Origin: Nereocystis luetkeana
Lineage: Eukaryota; Sar; Phaeophyceae; Laminariales; Laminariaceae
Direction of reading: 5' to 3'
Length of the DNA: 64,000 bases
NCBI GenBank assembly: GCA_031213475.1
Contig: JARUPZ010000016.1
Span: 7,332,270-7,396,269 of the forward strand
Part shown: in pieces, positions 47,880 through 54,780 of the stretch
How positions within the stretch are numbered: position 1 is the first letter of the stretch
Layout of the letters: every line of letters begins with the position of its first letter
Notes under the pieces: generated by a model
Seen by the model: the letters and a program-made list of their open reading frames with translations, nothing else
The model's database searches: none
What the model was told of the DNA's origin: nothing
Made by a program: the position numbers and the translations under genes

Positions 47880-50800
47880 TGAGGCGCCCAGGAAAATGGC
47901 CGGCCAGATCAAAGTCGGTGAGACCGGCGCCTTACTTTTTCTCTCTCTCTTCCCTCCCGCCCTCTCTCTTCATCTAATCTTGCCCCCCCCTTCCTCTCTT
48001 TTTTTTTTTTTCTTGAAATGCGTTTTGTGTGTTTCGTTCACAACGTGCAGGTGCGAAGAGCCACCCAGAAGTGGCCCGCTTCAGTCCGGATGGGCAGTAC
48101 CTGGCTTCCGGTAGCATCGACGGCTTCGTTGAGGTGAACGACAAAAAAAACGTCTTTTCGCCTCTTGATAAATAGGGCAGTGTTCTCCAGGCACCCCCCC
48201 CGACGCCCTCTTTCATACGGTATGTCTTTGACCTTGGGGCTCGAAACAACAATGGTTGGGAGATACCACTCTGCCAAGAAAAGTGAGGAACGTGTGGGTG
48301 TTATTACGGGGGACCATAGTAAATAGAACCAGATATTGTTCGTTAAAAATAGGTAAATGTACAGGTTTTTGTATGTACCATAGGTCCTATTTACTATGGT
48401 CCCCCGTAATAATATGAATAACCAAATGTCCTTACAATGTTCGGGCATTTGTCTCGAGCGCACCGACGGCTGTCGTCACGTTGCACACGACGCTGGGTTA
48501 GGACCTTGAGCCCCCACCTCGACCTGCGACCCGTGGCCCTCTAAACGCCGACCCTGATCTTGACCCAGCGAACCCCCGACTCTGGCCCTAGAACCCCGTC
48601 TGTAAGGCCTGGCCCTAGCCTTGAGGCTGACCCCTGAGTCTGAACCTGACCTTAACGCCCGGCCAAATCACGAAGTTAGGCATGAACNNNNNNNNNNNNN
48701 NNNNNNNNNNNNNNNNNNNNNNNNNNNNNNNNNNNNNNNNNNNNNNNNNNNNNNNNNNNNNNNNNNNNNNNNNNNNNNNNNNNNNNNTGTAGTTTTATGC
48801 AGTGTAAATAGCAAAAAAAAAACAGATGGGCCCACTTTGACCTTGACCCCCCGTTTCGACGTTGTGACATGGAGAAGTTTAGCACATCAGCCTGGTGGTT
48901 AACAGCAAAATGAACTATCGCTACGCTACAGTAGGAGATAGATGGCGGCCACAAAAGGAGGAAACAGGGTTGGAGATATGGTAAGCAAACAAATCATACC
49001 TGGTATGTGGTATTCGTACGTGTACGGAAAAACCCTAATGAGCGCCCAAACTGTTGAAGGTGTCTCCGTTGGGAGTAGAAACGGTGCTCCGTCTCGAAAG
49101 GGATGCGTGGTCGTTGGCCAAATGACTCAGGCAAGCAGCAGATGAGGAGTACACGCCCGGTATCGACTACACCCCTCCGCCCCCTGCCCCCCCCCCCCGG
49201 CCCCTCGGCGTAAGGGGAGAGAACGGGGGCCAGAAGGGGGGTAGGGATGTGCTGTTTTTGTTTGTGATGGAGCTGTGCACCGTGCACCCCAGAGTGCCCC
49301 AGGATTATGCCGCGTGGAGGTACAGGTAGCGCTCGAATAGTCCCCTTAGCAGCGAAAATGTGGCGGGCAGACCAGACCGACAGGCTGCCGGTTGCGATTA
49401 ATGATAACACATTCCAGGTACGTACGTGGCCAGTTTTGTTTCTTTGTGTAAACATAGTTATAGAGCTTATGGCATAGATCACCAGGATGGACGTGGAAAG
49501 TAGGATCTGTATATATGATTTAGATCGTGATCTGTCGCCCTTTGCCCTCCGCGGCAATATCTCAACGCGGCAAGTATAGATGTACAGCAGTAGGACCTAG
49601 ATGATCTGCTGTATTCAACAGATCATTCTAGATGATACGACAGCAGTAAATCGTGGTATGTTTCGACTATTTTGTTTCCCCTGGGGTTAGTCTTCCGCTC
49701 CAGCTTTTTTCTTGTTGTTGGAGCCTGTCCTTCCTGTGACCGCGGACTCACGATTTTGGACACGAGTTAATGCGAGAACAACGACAACAACAACAACAGC
49801 AACAACATGCATGCCTGGTATATACGTGGGATTTATTCAATCTATCAAATCAAATGCCCCACCTGGTAGATCAATCTATCAATAGACTATCTGCTGTATA
49901 GATCGTGATACTTTTTTGCCCTCCTCTCCCTTCCCGCCACCGACACCCCCCCCCCCCCCCCCCCTCTCTCTCTCTCTTTAGGTGTGGGACGCGAAGACGA
50001 CCGAAAACCTCCACAGCTTCCACCCGGCTCTGTCCATCGGCTCCCACACCGAGGCCAGCGTGCACACCGTGTATCCGCTGCCGGGGTCCACGGAGCAGGT
50101 GCTGGTGTCCAACCGGACCTCGACCGCGTTCCTGTGCACCCTTCAGGGTCAGGTCGTCCGGAGCTTCACAAGCCCCAAGGTGACGCGATGTTTTATCGCT
50201 GCCACTCGCAAGGCGGTGGGATGCCCACTTTTTACCCTTCTAGGGCGGTTTGCGATTTTGTTGGGCGGTTTGTCCGCACAAACGGGACTGCAGTTTTTTT
50301 GCCCTGAGAGGGGTCGTAACCAATGAATGAATGCCCTTCCAGTGGTATTTTTTCTCTCTGCTCATGATTCATTTTTTTTTTTTGTTTCCGTCATATTTTT
50401 TGCTATTATCAGGTGCTGCAAAATCGTGCCTGTAGTACTGGAACTCTCTACGTAGTGGGTTAGTTCTCGTGACCGAGCGTTTTTTTTCCTCCCTTGGTCT
50501 TTTATAATAGCAAATCCCGATAACTAGTGAAAACCGAATGGCCTTAAAAGTGGGTACACTCCACTGCACTGTGGTCTTCAGCTTTTCGATGTCGGCCTCG
50601 AGACTGCTTGAAGCGGGGCCGAAGGGTGGGGACCGGGCGGGGAGGGGGAGGGGTGGGATATCATGAGGCAGACTCGCTATGTACTCCCATCACTACGATA
50701 GACGCGTACTAAAAAAAAGCGCTCTGTGCGCGCGCGCGATTCTCACGTGTGGCGAGCTTAACCCTTTTAGGACCCCAGTCCCGTTTTGGGGAAAAACTAC

Positions 50801-53201
50801 TTATATTTAGAGTGAATGGTCCCCACATATGGGAGTGCGGTTCTAAAAGGGTTAAGCTTCATTTTTACCAATCCGTCGGAGGATAGAAAAAGAAAGAAAA
50901 ACGAAACAAAATCACCCCATGTGCGTGAAAAAACGTGTCCCCTCTACCTATTTCAAATACAAACCGCAGTATCATATTCGCCCTCTTATTACGGGGGGCC
51001 ATAGAAAATAGGGCCAAATATCGTTATTACGGGGGAACCTATTAAATAGAACCTACGGTATACACTAAAACCTTTATACTTCGCTTTTTTTACTGGCAAT
51101 ATTTGCTCCTATTTACTATGGTCCCCCGTAACAGAATAAATAGGAAAACATATAGCAGGGTAGGTTTTTGTGTGTACCGTCGGTTCTATGGTCCCCCGTG
51201 ACAGTAGACAGGAAAACATGTAGTTTTTTTTGTGTGTACCGTAGGTTCTATTTAATAGGTCCCCCCGTAATAGGGACAGTCGAGGGGGGAAGAAGGCTGA
51301 CGGTGAAAAGTTAAGTGACGAGCTACCGCAGAGGGCAGCGGCGGGCTGCCGCTGCGTGATGTAGGGGATGAGATACAATGGTTGGTGTCCGAGTCTATTG
51401 CGGGGGACCATAGTTAATAGGACCTATGGTATACATAAACACCTACACATTTAACCATTTTTACAAACAATGTTTGGTACTATTAACTATGGCCCCCCGT
51501 AATAGTTACAATGCGAGGACAGGCACAGGGGCGCAAGGTGATCCTCTACCCATACTGCTCCCAGACGGTTCAAATGGTTGTCAGACCCAGTTTTACCAAC
51601 CATTGTTCTGGCCGCTATCAAAGGAGCCCCCAAGGGGTTACCATTAATAGTAAGGTATTTTTGTGCACTCCTCGTGCTGGTACGTGCCTGGTACGATATG
51701 CAAGGCATGAAGCACGAAGGCCCAGCTATCAATAGCTGCTTCGGTGGACGGGGCTGCATCGACTACAAACCGAAAAAGCCAACTCGTCTTCAAAAGTTTT
51801 CTGGAATACAACGCAGAGCCTGGCTGGCAGAGGTTCTTCCCCCCCCGCCCCCAAACTTAACTGAGAGAAACCGGACACCCAAATTTCTCCACGAGGTCGC
51901 CAGTGCTTACCCCTCACCTCCCTTCATCGAGGACGGTATATTTCTTCTCTCGATGGCCGACGCTGTCAATGCCCTCCCCCCCAAATGTCTGCCTGGTCGG
52001 CGAAAACCTGACGTACTCCGTCCCGGCATTGTGGGGATGCGAGGGTCTATGTTCATACGACTACGGTCATGCATGATTGTGATAACGAGTACACCCCCCC
52101 CCCCCCTCCCCGCCCCTTCCCCCCCCCTTCCAAGCCACAACTGCCGATACCCCCTCCCCTGCCTTCCTCCCCTCCCAACCCCTGACCCCAATCCCTTCCC
52201 CCAGCCCACATGTCCAACCTCTTACCCCAACCCCTATTCTCAATCCCTGACTCCGATTCCAACCCCTAACCCCCACTCTTATAACCCCACCTGCTAACCC
52301 CAGCCCGTGTAATACCAACCCTTGACCCTAACCCCAAATACTAACCTACCAGGATACTACTAATTCCGACCCCTTACCCCACACCTAGACCCCAACCACT
52401 ACCCCCAACCCCTAACCCCAATCTATAACCCCAACCCCATACCCCAGCCCCAACCACTACTCTCAGCCTTTCACTCCAATCTCTAACCCCAACCGCGAAC
52501 CCCAACCCCCAACCCTAACACCTACCCCCAACCCCTGGTCCCAACCCCTTACGCCAACTCCTTAGCCCAGCCTCTAACCCACCCCCATCTCTAACCCCAA
52601 TCCCTATCACCTCCACCCAACCCTCTACCCTAACCCCAACCCCTGATCCCAACCCCTAACCCCAACCCCGAATCCTCATCCCTAACACCTATGGCAAACC
52701 CCTAACCTCAACCACTAACTCTAGCCCCTATCCCTCCGTCGATCGATGCCCCCCCCCCCCCCCCAAGTCGGTGCGTGCGGATTTCACATGTGCTTGCATG
52801 TCTCCGAAGGGGCGGTGGGTGTACTGCGTGGGGGAAGACGGGGAGATGGTCTGCTTCAACGCGGCGACGGCTGAGATGGAGAGGGTGATGAAGGTGTCGG
52901 ACAAGGAGGTTATCGGCCTCGCGCATCATCCCCACAGGTGAGGGAGGGAGGGTAGGAAGGAGGGAGGGGGAGAGGAGGGTACACTCGATACCATGCATGG
53001 CCGTAGTCGTATGGCCTCAGACCCTCGCATCTCTACAATGCCGGAACGGAGCCCGTCGGGTTTTCACCGTCCAGGGAGGGGGGGGGGGGGGGGGGGGGGG
53101 GGGCACCGACGAGTGGGTATCGGTAGAAGGAGATAAAGGCTGGGGAGTACGAAGTGCGACTTTGTGCCTGTGTGGCATCAGTCGTTTATTGTTGTTGGTG
53201 G

Positions 53202-53245
<44 letters not shown>

Positions 53246-53515
53246 GTTTGTTTGTTTTTGTGTTATTTTTGTGTCGTCCACACTCATCCTGCCGCCGCTC
53301 TGTTTAGCTCCAGTCTCCGCCGCCCCTTATGTCCTCTTCCCTTCCCCAGACCCCCCTGACACTCTTTTTGACAAATTATGACAGCCGGTGAAAACGGAAC
53401 CCTCGCCCTCGCCCACGCTTTCTTGCTCGTGAAACAAACCCCTTTCACCCGCGACGGCAGAAACCTCCTGGCGACGTTCAGCAACGAAGGGCTGCTCAAG
53501 CTCTGGAAATCATGA
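29102..53515 (+). CDS. SMU1: SMU1, WD40-repeat spliceosome factor (9 visible exons)
   Basis: Orthologue of SMU1, the nuclear LisH-CTLH-WD40 protein that acts with IK/RED in activation of the spliceosomal B complex. Exons: 29102-29158, 33014-33142, 46123-46217, 46677-46854, 47525-47705, 48051-48133, 49982-50179, 52768-52937, 53461-53515. All junctions are AG/GT and the phases agree. The start [19 protein letters not shown] matches human MSIEIESSDVIRLIMQYLK. LisH/CTLH run to about residue 110 ([19 protein letters not shown]). [20 protein letters not shown] and [20 protein letters not shown] are SMU1 hallmarks. WD blades follow ([52 protein letters not shown]). 381 residues are visible; human has 513. 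The missing roughly 130 residues, blades 2-4, fall between exons 6 and 7, where a 100-N gap lies. The two flanking exon ends are both phase 0. Introns 1 and 2 are 3.9 and 13 kb, full of transposons. ATG context is ACCATGAG. Confidence 0.95.
29159..30357. other. SMU1 intron 1, proximal part
   Basis: No feature beyond CTG-type triplet runs (29500-29580, 30080-30115) and a TACCTGGTACCTGGTA site at 29717. Long ORFs here follow the triplets. Confidence 0.5.
30358..31159. mobile_element. 0.8 kb TIR element K, copy 1
   Basis: The ends are inverted: AGGCTGTTTCCTATGCGGTT at the left, and AACCGCGTAGGTAACAGCCT at the right. The similarity extends about 45 bp (through TTCGAGCTTCAGAT). The interior (GATGGTGACACAGCTGTA, CGCGGGCTCGGGCCTAGA) has no transposase ORF, so it is a non-autonomous DNA element. 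A second copy follows after 24 bp. Confidence 0.8.
31184..31944. mobile_element. 0.8 kb TIR element K, copy 2 (tandem)
   Basis: AGGCTGTTTCCTATGCGGTT left end and GAACCGCAAAGAAAACGGCC right end, with the same interior as copy 1 in the same order, shortened by small deletions. The 24 bp spacer contains another terminus-like fragment (TCCGCGGTTCGATACA). Confidence 0.8.
31958..32384. mobile_element. TIR element L, about 430 bp
   Basis: ATGCCATCGGATATATACGT and GGATCGAAAAAGCAGGTTTC at the left are inverted at the right as GGAAACCGACCTTTTCGGTC and ATCCGACGGCATCG. The interior holds CTG triplets and no ORF. Directly next to element K copy 2. Confidence 0.7.
32404..32475. mobile_element. Short hairpin MITE, diverged
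   Basis: GGACAGAAATGTAAGGA and TCCTTACGTTTCCG form imperfect inverted arms, as in 26986-27050. Confidence 0.5.
32628..32814 (+). repeat. Poly(C)-ended element, full-length copy in SMU1 intron 1
   Basis: From TAGGATGCAGCTCCCTTCAT, CTTGGTGCAAAGTA, AAAACCCGACGTGCTCCGTC, GGCATTGTAGGGATGCGAGG to TAATGAGTACA and eight C. It contains a short duplication around GTCATACTTCGTACGACTAC. Confidence 0.85.
33143..34372. other. SMU1 intron 2, first part: no gene seen
   Basis: Unique-looking sequence with TACCTGGTA motifs and a TA run at 33703-33722. Short ORFs on both strands overlap and have no recognisable domain. Confidence 0.5.
34373..34483. mobile_element. MITE family A, copy 12, carrying an internal scar
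   Basis: TCACGGGGGACCACAG left arm and CTTGGTCCGCCGTAA right arm, TA on both sides. At 34409-34416 the usual TTAGTAA of the core is replaced by TTATTAATAGTAA, that is, a TTAA inserted at the internal TA at offset 37-38. Confidence 0.92.
34770..34845. repeat. CTG/TGT triplet run
   Basis: About 25 mostly CTG triplets with GTT and CCG variants; explains the overlapping Cys and Gln/Ser ORFs. Confidence 0.85.
35640..36612 (+). repeat. 1 kb direct repeat R, copy 1
   Basis: Nearly the whole block is repeated in the same order at 41168-42285: CTGAGCTTGCTCGGTTGGTA, CGGCGCCGTCGCGGGTGTCA, TGTGCCTCGAGACACGAGG, GCGAACGACGGCCACGGTGA, and a GC-rich palindrome (GCGGGCGGC/GCCGCCCGC) near the right end at 36563-36586. 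Edges start near GTATACAACCACTT and end at GCGCCTTGTAT, giving short inverted ATACAA ends. There are no coding domains. It could be a large non-autonomous DNA element or a pair of terminal repeats around 36613-41167. Class unresolved. Confidence 0.7.
36613..37012. other. Between repeats R: no gene seen
   Basis: TATTAATA at 36826 and repeat E text (ACACCCAGTGTCCGTCCTG) at 36981-37000. No coding support. Confidence 0.45.
37013..37117. mobile_element. MITE family A, copy 13
   Basis: 105 bp, TTACGGGGGACCATAG / CTATGGTCCCCCGTAA, CTA...TAG flanks; inserted in repeat E. Confidence 0.95.
37196..37300. mobile_element. MITE family A, copy 14
   Basis: 105 bp, TTACGGGGGACCATAG / CTATGATCCCCCGTAA, CTA...TAG flanks; also inserted in repeat E, 80 bp from copy 13 and in the opposite core orientation. 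Confidence 0.95.
37301..38526. other. SMU1 intron 2: repeat E remnant, otherwise nothing recognised
   Basis: 37320-37480 is repeat E (AACGTACCGGGTACGAGAAC). TATTAATA occurs at 37582, 37941 and 37993. 37925-37988 is a weak hairpin related to the GACGGGAATATAAGG family. Confidence 0.5.
38527..38631. mobile_element. MITE family A, copy 15, inserted at a scar
   Basis: 105 bp, TTACGGGGGACCCTAG / CTATGGCCCCCCGTAA. Its right-hand TA (38632-38633) is the first TA of a TATTAATA site. Confidence 0.94.
38640..40747. other. SMU1 intron 2: no gene seen; TACCCGGGTA unit and repeat E
   Basis: 40327-40397 is a single unit of the array at 1630-1850. 40398-40720 is a good repeat E copy. ORFs at 38830-39300 and 39347-39700 overlap on opposite strands and have no recognisable domain. 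Confidence 0.5.
40748..40854. mobile_element. MITE family B, copy with TTAA flanks
   Basis: TTAACCCTTTTCAGGACTGC left arm, GGACTGGAGTTCTAAAGGGG right arm, TTAA on both sides; core ACTTGGAATTTGAGTGG. Confidence 0.9.
41168..42285 (+). repeat. 1 kb direct repeat R, copy 2
   Basis: Same order of blocks as 35640-36612 with many substitutions. It has an extra segment of about 160 bp at 41942-42105 (ATGTACAGTGTTTTTGCGGT onward, containing a TACCTGG motif) and a longer loop in the GC palindrome. The divergence suggests an old pair. Confidence 0.7.
42286..42889. other. SMU1 intron 2: no feature recognised
   Basis: Overlapping minus-strand ORFs (171 and 95 codons) share this stretch in two frames; neither shows a domain. 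I do not call them. Confidence 0.45.
42890..43002. mobile_element. MITE family A, copy 16, inserted at a scar
   Basis: TTACGGGGGACCATAG / CTATGGTCCCCCGTAA; core with TACCTGGTA. The right TA (43003-43004) belongs to a TATTAATA site. Confidence 0.94.
43018..43205 (+). mobile_element. Diverged SINE body fragment with G-run
   Basis: GCGAGTCGACGAGGAAAGAA and GCTATGTGACCCCGGGTCTG match the distal SINE body; a G run at 43099-43120 and more Gs lie in the middle. No tRNA head. Confidence 0.7.
43214..43316. mobile_element. MITE family B with TCAA direct flanks
   Basis: ACCCTTTTACATAGGACTGC and GGGACTGCGGTCTTGAAATG arms. TCAA stands directly outside both ends in the same orientation, supporting a 4 bp target duplication. 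Confidence 0.88.
43317..44350. other. SMU1 intron 2: no gene seen
   Basis: ACGTACGT runs at 43868-43885 and 43970-43993 and two related segments (AAAGCTGTTGCTGAGTGTGG / CAATGCTGTTGCTCAGTGTG at 43820 and 43923) form a short tandem duplication of about 105 bp. Confidence 0.5.
44351..44447. mobile_element. MITE family B, intact arms
   Basis: ACCCTTTTAGGACCGCTGTC and GGGACTGCGGTTCTAAAAGG arms; left flank TTGA, right TTAA. Confidence 0.9.
44501..44604. mobile_element. MITE family A, copy 17
   Basis: TTACGGGGGACCATAG / CTATGGCCCCCCGTAA with TA on both sides. Confidence 0.94.
44651..44749. mobile_element. MITE family B, intact arms
   Basis: ACCCTTTTTAGGACTGCAGC and GGGACTGCGGTCCTAAAAAG arms around CACTCAAATTCTAAGTAG. 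Confidence 0.9.
44750..46072. other. SMU1 intron 2, last part: no gene seen
   Basis: Two related segments (45050-45150 and 45195-45300: TTCATACGGCTGATGCTGCT / TTCATACGGATGATGCTACT) are a tandem duplication of about 150 bp. A CTG/GTT triplet run lies at 45510-45555. No exon seen. Confidence 0.5.
46074..46099. repeat. Poly(C) run serving as pyrimidine tract of SMU1 exon 3
   Basis: 26 C bases end 23 bp before the exon 3 acceptor (AGATCAG|GTATCG at 46122/46123). No T-rich tract is present, so this run is the only polypyrimidine stretch available. Confidence 0.7.
46194..46490 (+). repeat. Duplicated SMU1 exon 3 end and donor
   Basis: 46194-46304 (last 24 exon bases, the donor GCCAG|GTGAG, then CCCTCCCCC and GACTGCTCGACGATA, GTT run) is repeated at 46381-46485 with the same order (GCCAG|GTGAGG, GACTACTCGACGATA, GTTTGTTGTT). 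Spacing is 187 bp. The copied donor, if used, would add 187 nt and shift the frame. Confidence 0.85.
46298..46350. repeat. (GTT)n microsatellite
   Basis: About eighteen TTG units between the two exon-end copies. Confidence 0.92.
47670..47935 (+). repeat. Triplicated SMU1 exon 5 end and donor
   Basis: AAGATGGCCGGCCAGATCAA plus the donor and GACCGGGGTCTT occur at the real exon end (donor at 47705/47706) and again with donors at 47806/47807 and 47917/47918. Spacings are 101 and 111 bp. Each copy is separated by a G run, the last 38 bases long (47841-47878). Confidence 0.9.
48134..48687. other. SMU1 intron 6 before the gap, with MITE A and a CTTGACC minisatellite
   Basis: 48500-48687 is a degenerate minisatellite of GACCTTGACCC-like units (CGACCCTGATCTTGACCC) that continues beyond the gap at 48833-48852. 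No WD40 exon seen. Confidence 0.65.
48304..48409. mobile_element. MITE family A, copy 18
   Basis: TTACGGGGGACCATAG / CTATGGTCCCCCGTAA, TA on both sides. Confidence 0.95.
48688..48787. other. Assembly gap (100 N)
   Basis: Exactly 100 N, the conventional placeholder for a gap of unknown size. It interrupts a minisatellite in the SMU1 intron between exons 6 and 7. Confidence 1.
48788..49945. other. SMU1 intron after the gap: repeats, no exon seen
   Basis: 49082-49200 is a strongly diverged poly(C)-ended element. 49490-49640 and 49860-49915 are GATC-rich repeat. An AAC triplet run lies at 49787-49806. Confidence 0.55.
50225..50320. mobile_element. MITE family B, decayed
   Basis: TTACCCTTCTAGGGCGGTTT left, AACGGGACTGCAGTTTTTTT and AGAGGGGTCGTAA right; about half the consensus is readable. 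It begins 45 bp after the exon 7 donor. Confidence 0.55.
50758..50855. mobile_element. MITE family B with TTAA flanks
   Basis: TTAACCCTTTTAGGACCCCA left arm, TGCGGTTCTAAAAGGGTTAA right arm. Confidence 0.9.
50989..51270. mobile_element. MITE family A cluster: nested copy plus an extra right arm
   Basis: The outer copy starts at 50989 (TTACGGGGGGCCATAG) and is interrupted at its internal TA (51025-51026) by an inner copy at 51027-51131 in the opposite core orientation. The outer right arm resumes and ends at 51201. A further right arm follows at 51204-51270 (TTTAATAGGTCCCCCCGTAA). The inner left arm shares the unusual CTATTAAATAG of that last arm. Confidence 0.85.
51398..51502. mobile_element. 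MITE family A, copy 21
   Basis: 105 bp, TTGCGGGGGACCATAG / CTATGGCCCCCCGTAA with CTA...TAG flanks. Confidence 0.95.
51984..52128 (+). repeat. Poly(C)-ended element in SMU1 intron 7
   Basis: AATGTCTGCCTGGTCGGCGA, CGTCCCGGCATTGTGGGG, CATACGACTACGGTCATGCA, GATAACGAGTACA, then C-rich. The end grades into the telomere-like block. Confidence 0.85.
52129..52745. repeat. Degenerate CCCCAACCCCTAA minisatellite
   Basis: About 600 bp of six- to twelve-base units such as CCCCAACCCCTAACC, telomere-like but not the exact CCCTAA unit, immediately 5' of SMU1 exon 8. Confidence 0.9.
52979..53070 (-). repeat. Poly(C)-ended element, minus-strand copy after SMU1 exon 8
   Basis: GGTACACTCGATACCATGCATGG-type start, CATGGCCGTAGTCGTATGG, CCTCGCATCTCTACAATGCC, CGTCGGGTTTTCACC; a G run follows at 53078-53103. 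The expected G run on the left is replaced by mixed GGGAGG. Confidence 0.75.
53203..53256. repeat. (GTT)n microsatellite
   Basis: About fourteen GTT/TTG units followed by GTTTGTTTG, in the last SMU1 intron. Confidence 0.92.
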
Positions 53516-54780
53516 CGGGGGACTTTTACTATTTCTATGAATACTTTAGGTGTTTGGGGTGTGTTGGGGGTAGGTGCAGGGAGGAAGTAAAAGCGGCGTG
53601 GTGGGTCAATGCATGAACAGGCCGGTGCGGGAGGAACTTGGGTGCGTGTGTGTGTGTGTGTTTTTTTTTTCGTCCCTGACCAAGCTATGGTATTAATAGT
53701 GCGCTGTGGCTCTTTTGAAGCGGGGTTGGGTCTTGTGTTCAGGCTTGGCTGGCGCGTAAGCAGGCGCCGGTAGCGTGCCAGGTAGTGAGTTCTGTGGGGG
53801 TTTCGAAGCGCGCGCGGCGAGTTTCCCTCTTCTTGCCCATATCGGTCGTCATCGAAAATCCGAGTCGGAGGAAAAAAACGGCCGGTCGTTCAGGAGCGGC
53901 GCTGCGTATTTTTGTTTCTCTTGCCCAACCCGAACAACCAAAGTTTTTATGCCGGCGGTATCGTGGCGGTTACGTGTTCGTTTCGAGCGTGAGCTACAAG
54001 CTTGTCGTCGCCCGTCGATCATGAGACAGGTCAGACAGGAGGGACAAGAACGGGTACGAGGCGTTTCGAGCGCGATTCACAGCAAGTTTCTCTTTGCCTG
54101 ATCGACTGGCTAGAGCCGAAAGCCGGTGGTACACCGTGTGGGTACAGCTTCAGCTCGAGCTCGCTTCTTGCCAAGGTGCTATTTTGCCCGAACGATCAGC
54201 TTATTAAAGTCAAGCCGGAGGGAAAGTGGGCACTACGCAGTAGTGGTAGCTCTGTTTTATACCAGGTATCAAGCATGCACAAGTTTATCGCGCCCGGTCG
54301 GCCAATCGAAAGTCAGAGCTAAAGGTGCCGTTTTTTTCGCAGCTTCGGCGGCGGCAGCGCTGGCGCTGCGGACTTTTTGCATTATAACACCGTCGAGTTT
54401 TACCTGAAGCACCACGCATAGGGTGGTTACATTAAATCTGGCGGGCGTTCCCGCTCAACCTTAAAGTCTCACCACACGTGTAGCTAGCGCTAGCCCGGCA
54501 TGCCTAGAGGGGGGAAGGGAGGGGCGGGGGGCCGGCCTAGGGAGGAGAGGGTGTGGGGGGGGGAAAGGCTCTCCGGGTCTTCGGGAGGGGCCGCTGAACG
54601 GGAACGGGCTGTTTGTTTCTGTTTCGATAAAACCTTGCAATCGGACCTTGGCTTCTTGCGTCTTGTGCCTCGCGACCCGGAGCTCGTCCAGGAACGGGAC
54701 GACCCCTGCACTACCTGCAGTAGCTGAGAACCGGTTGACTTCCATGCACTCCAGTAGTGAGTTATCAGATAGGAGACTCA
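53516..54780. other. Downstream of SMU1: no gene seen
   Basis: Probably includes the SMU1 3' UTR and terminator. No clear AATAAA near 53515. Plus-strand ORFs at 53775-54322 overlap in several frames without a domain; a minus-strand stretch at 54640-54715 is discussed among the rejected items. Confidence 0.45.

Noticed and set aside
54640-54715. Minus-strand exon-like stretch (GVVPFLDELRVARHKTQEAK)
   Set aside because: Composition is protein-like and a CTGCAG acceptor precedes it, but there is no recognisable family, neighbour exon or clear donor, so support is too thin.
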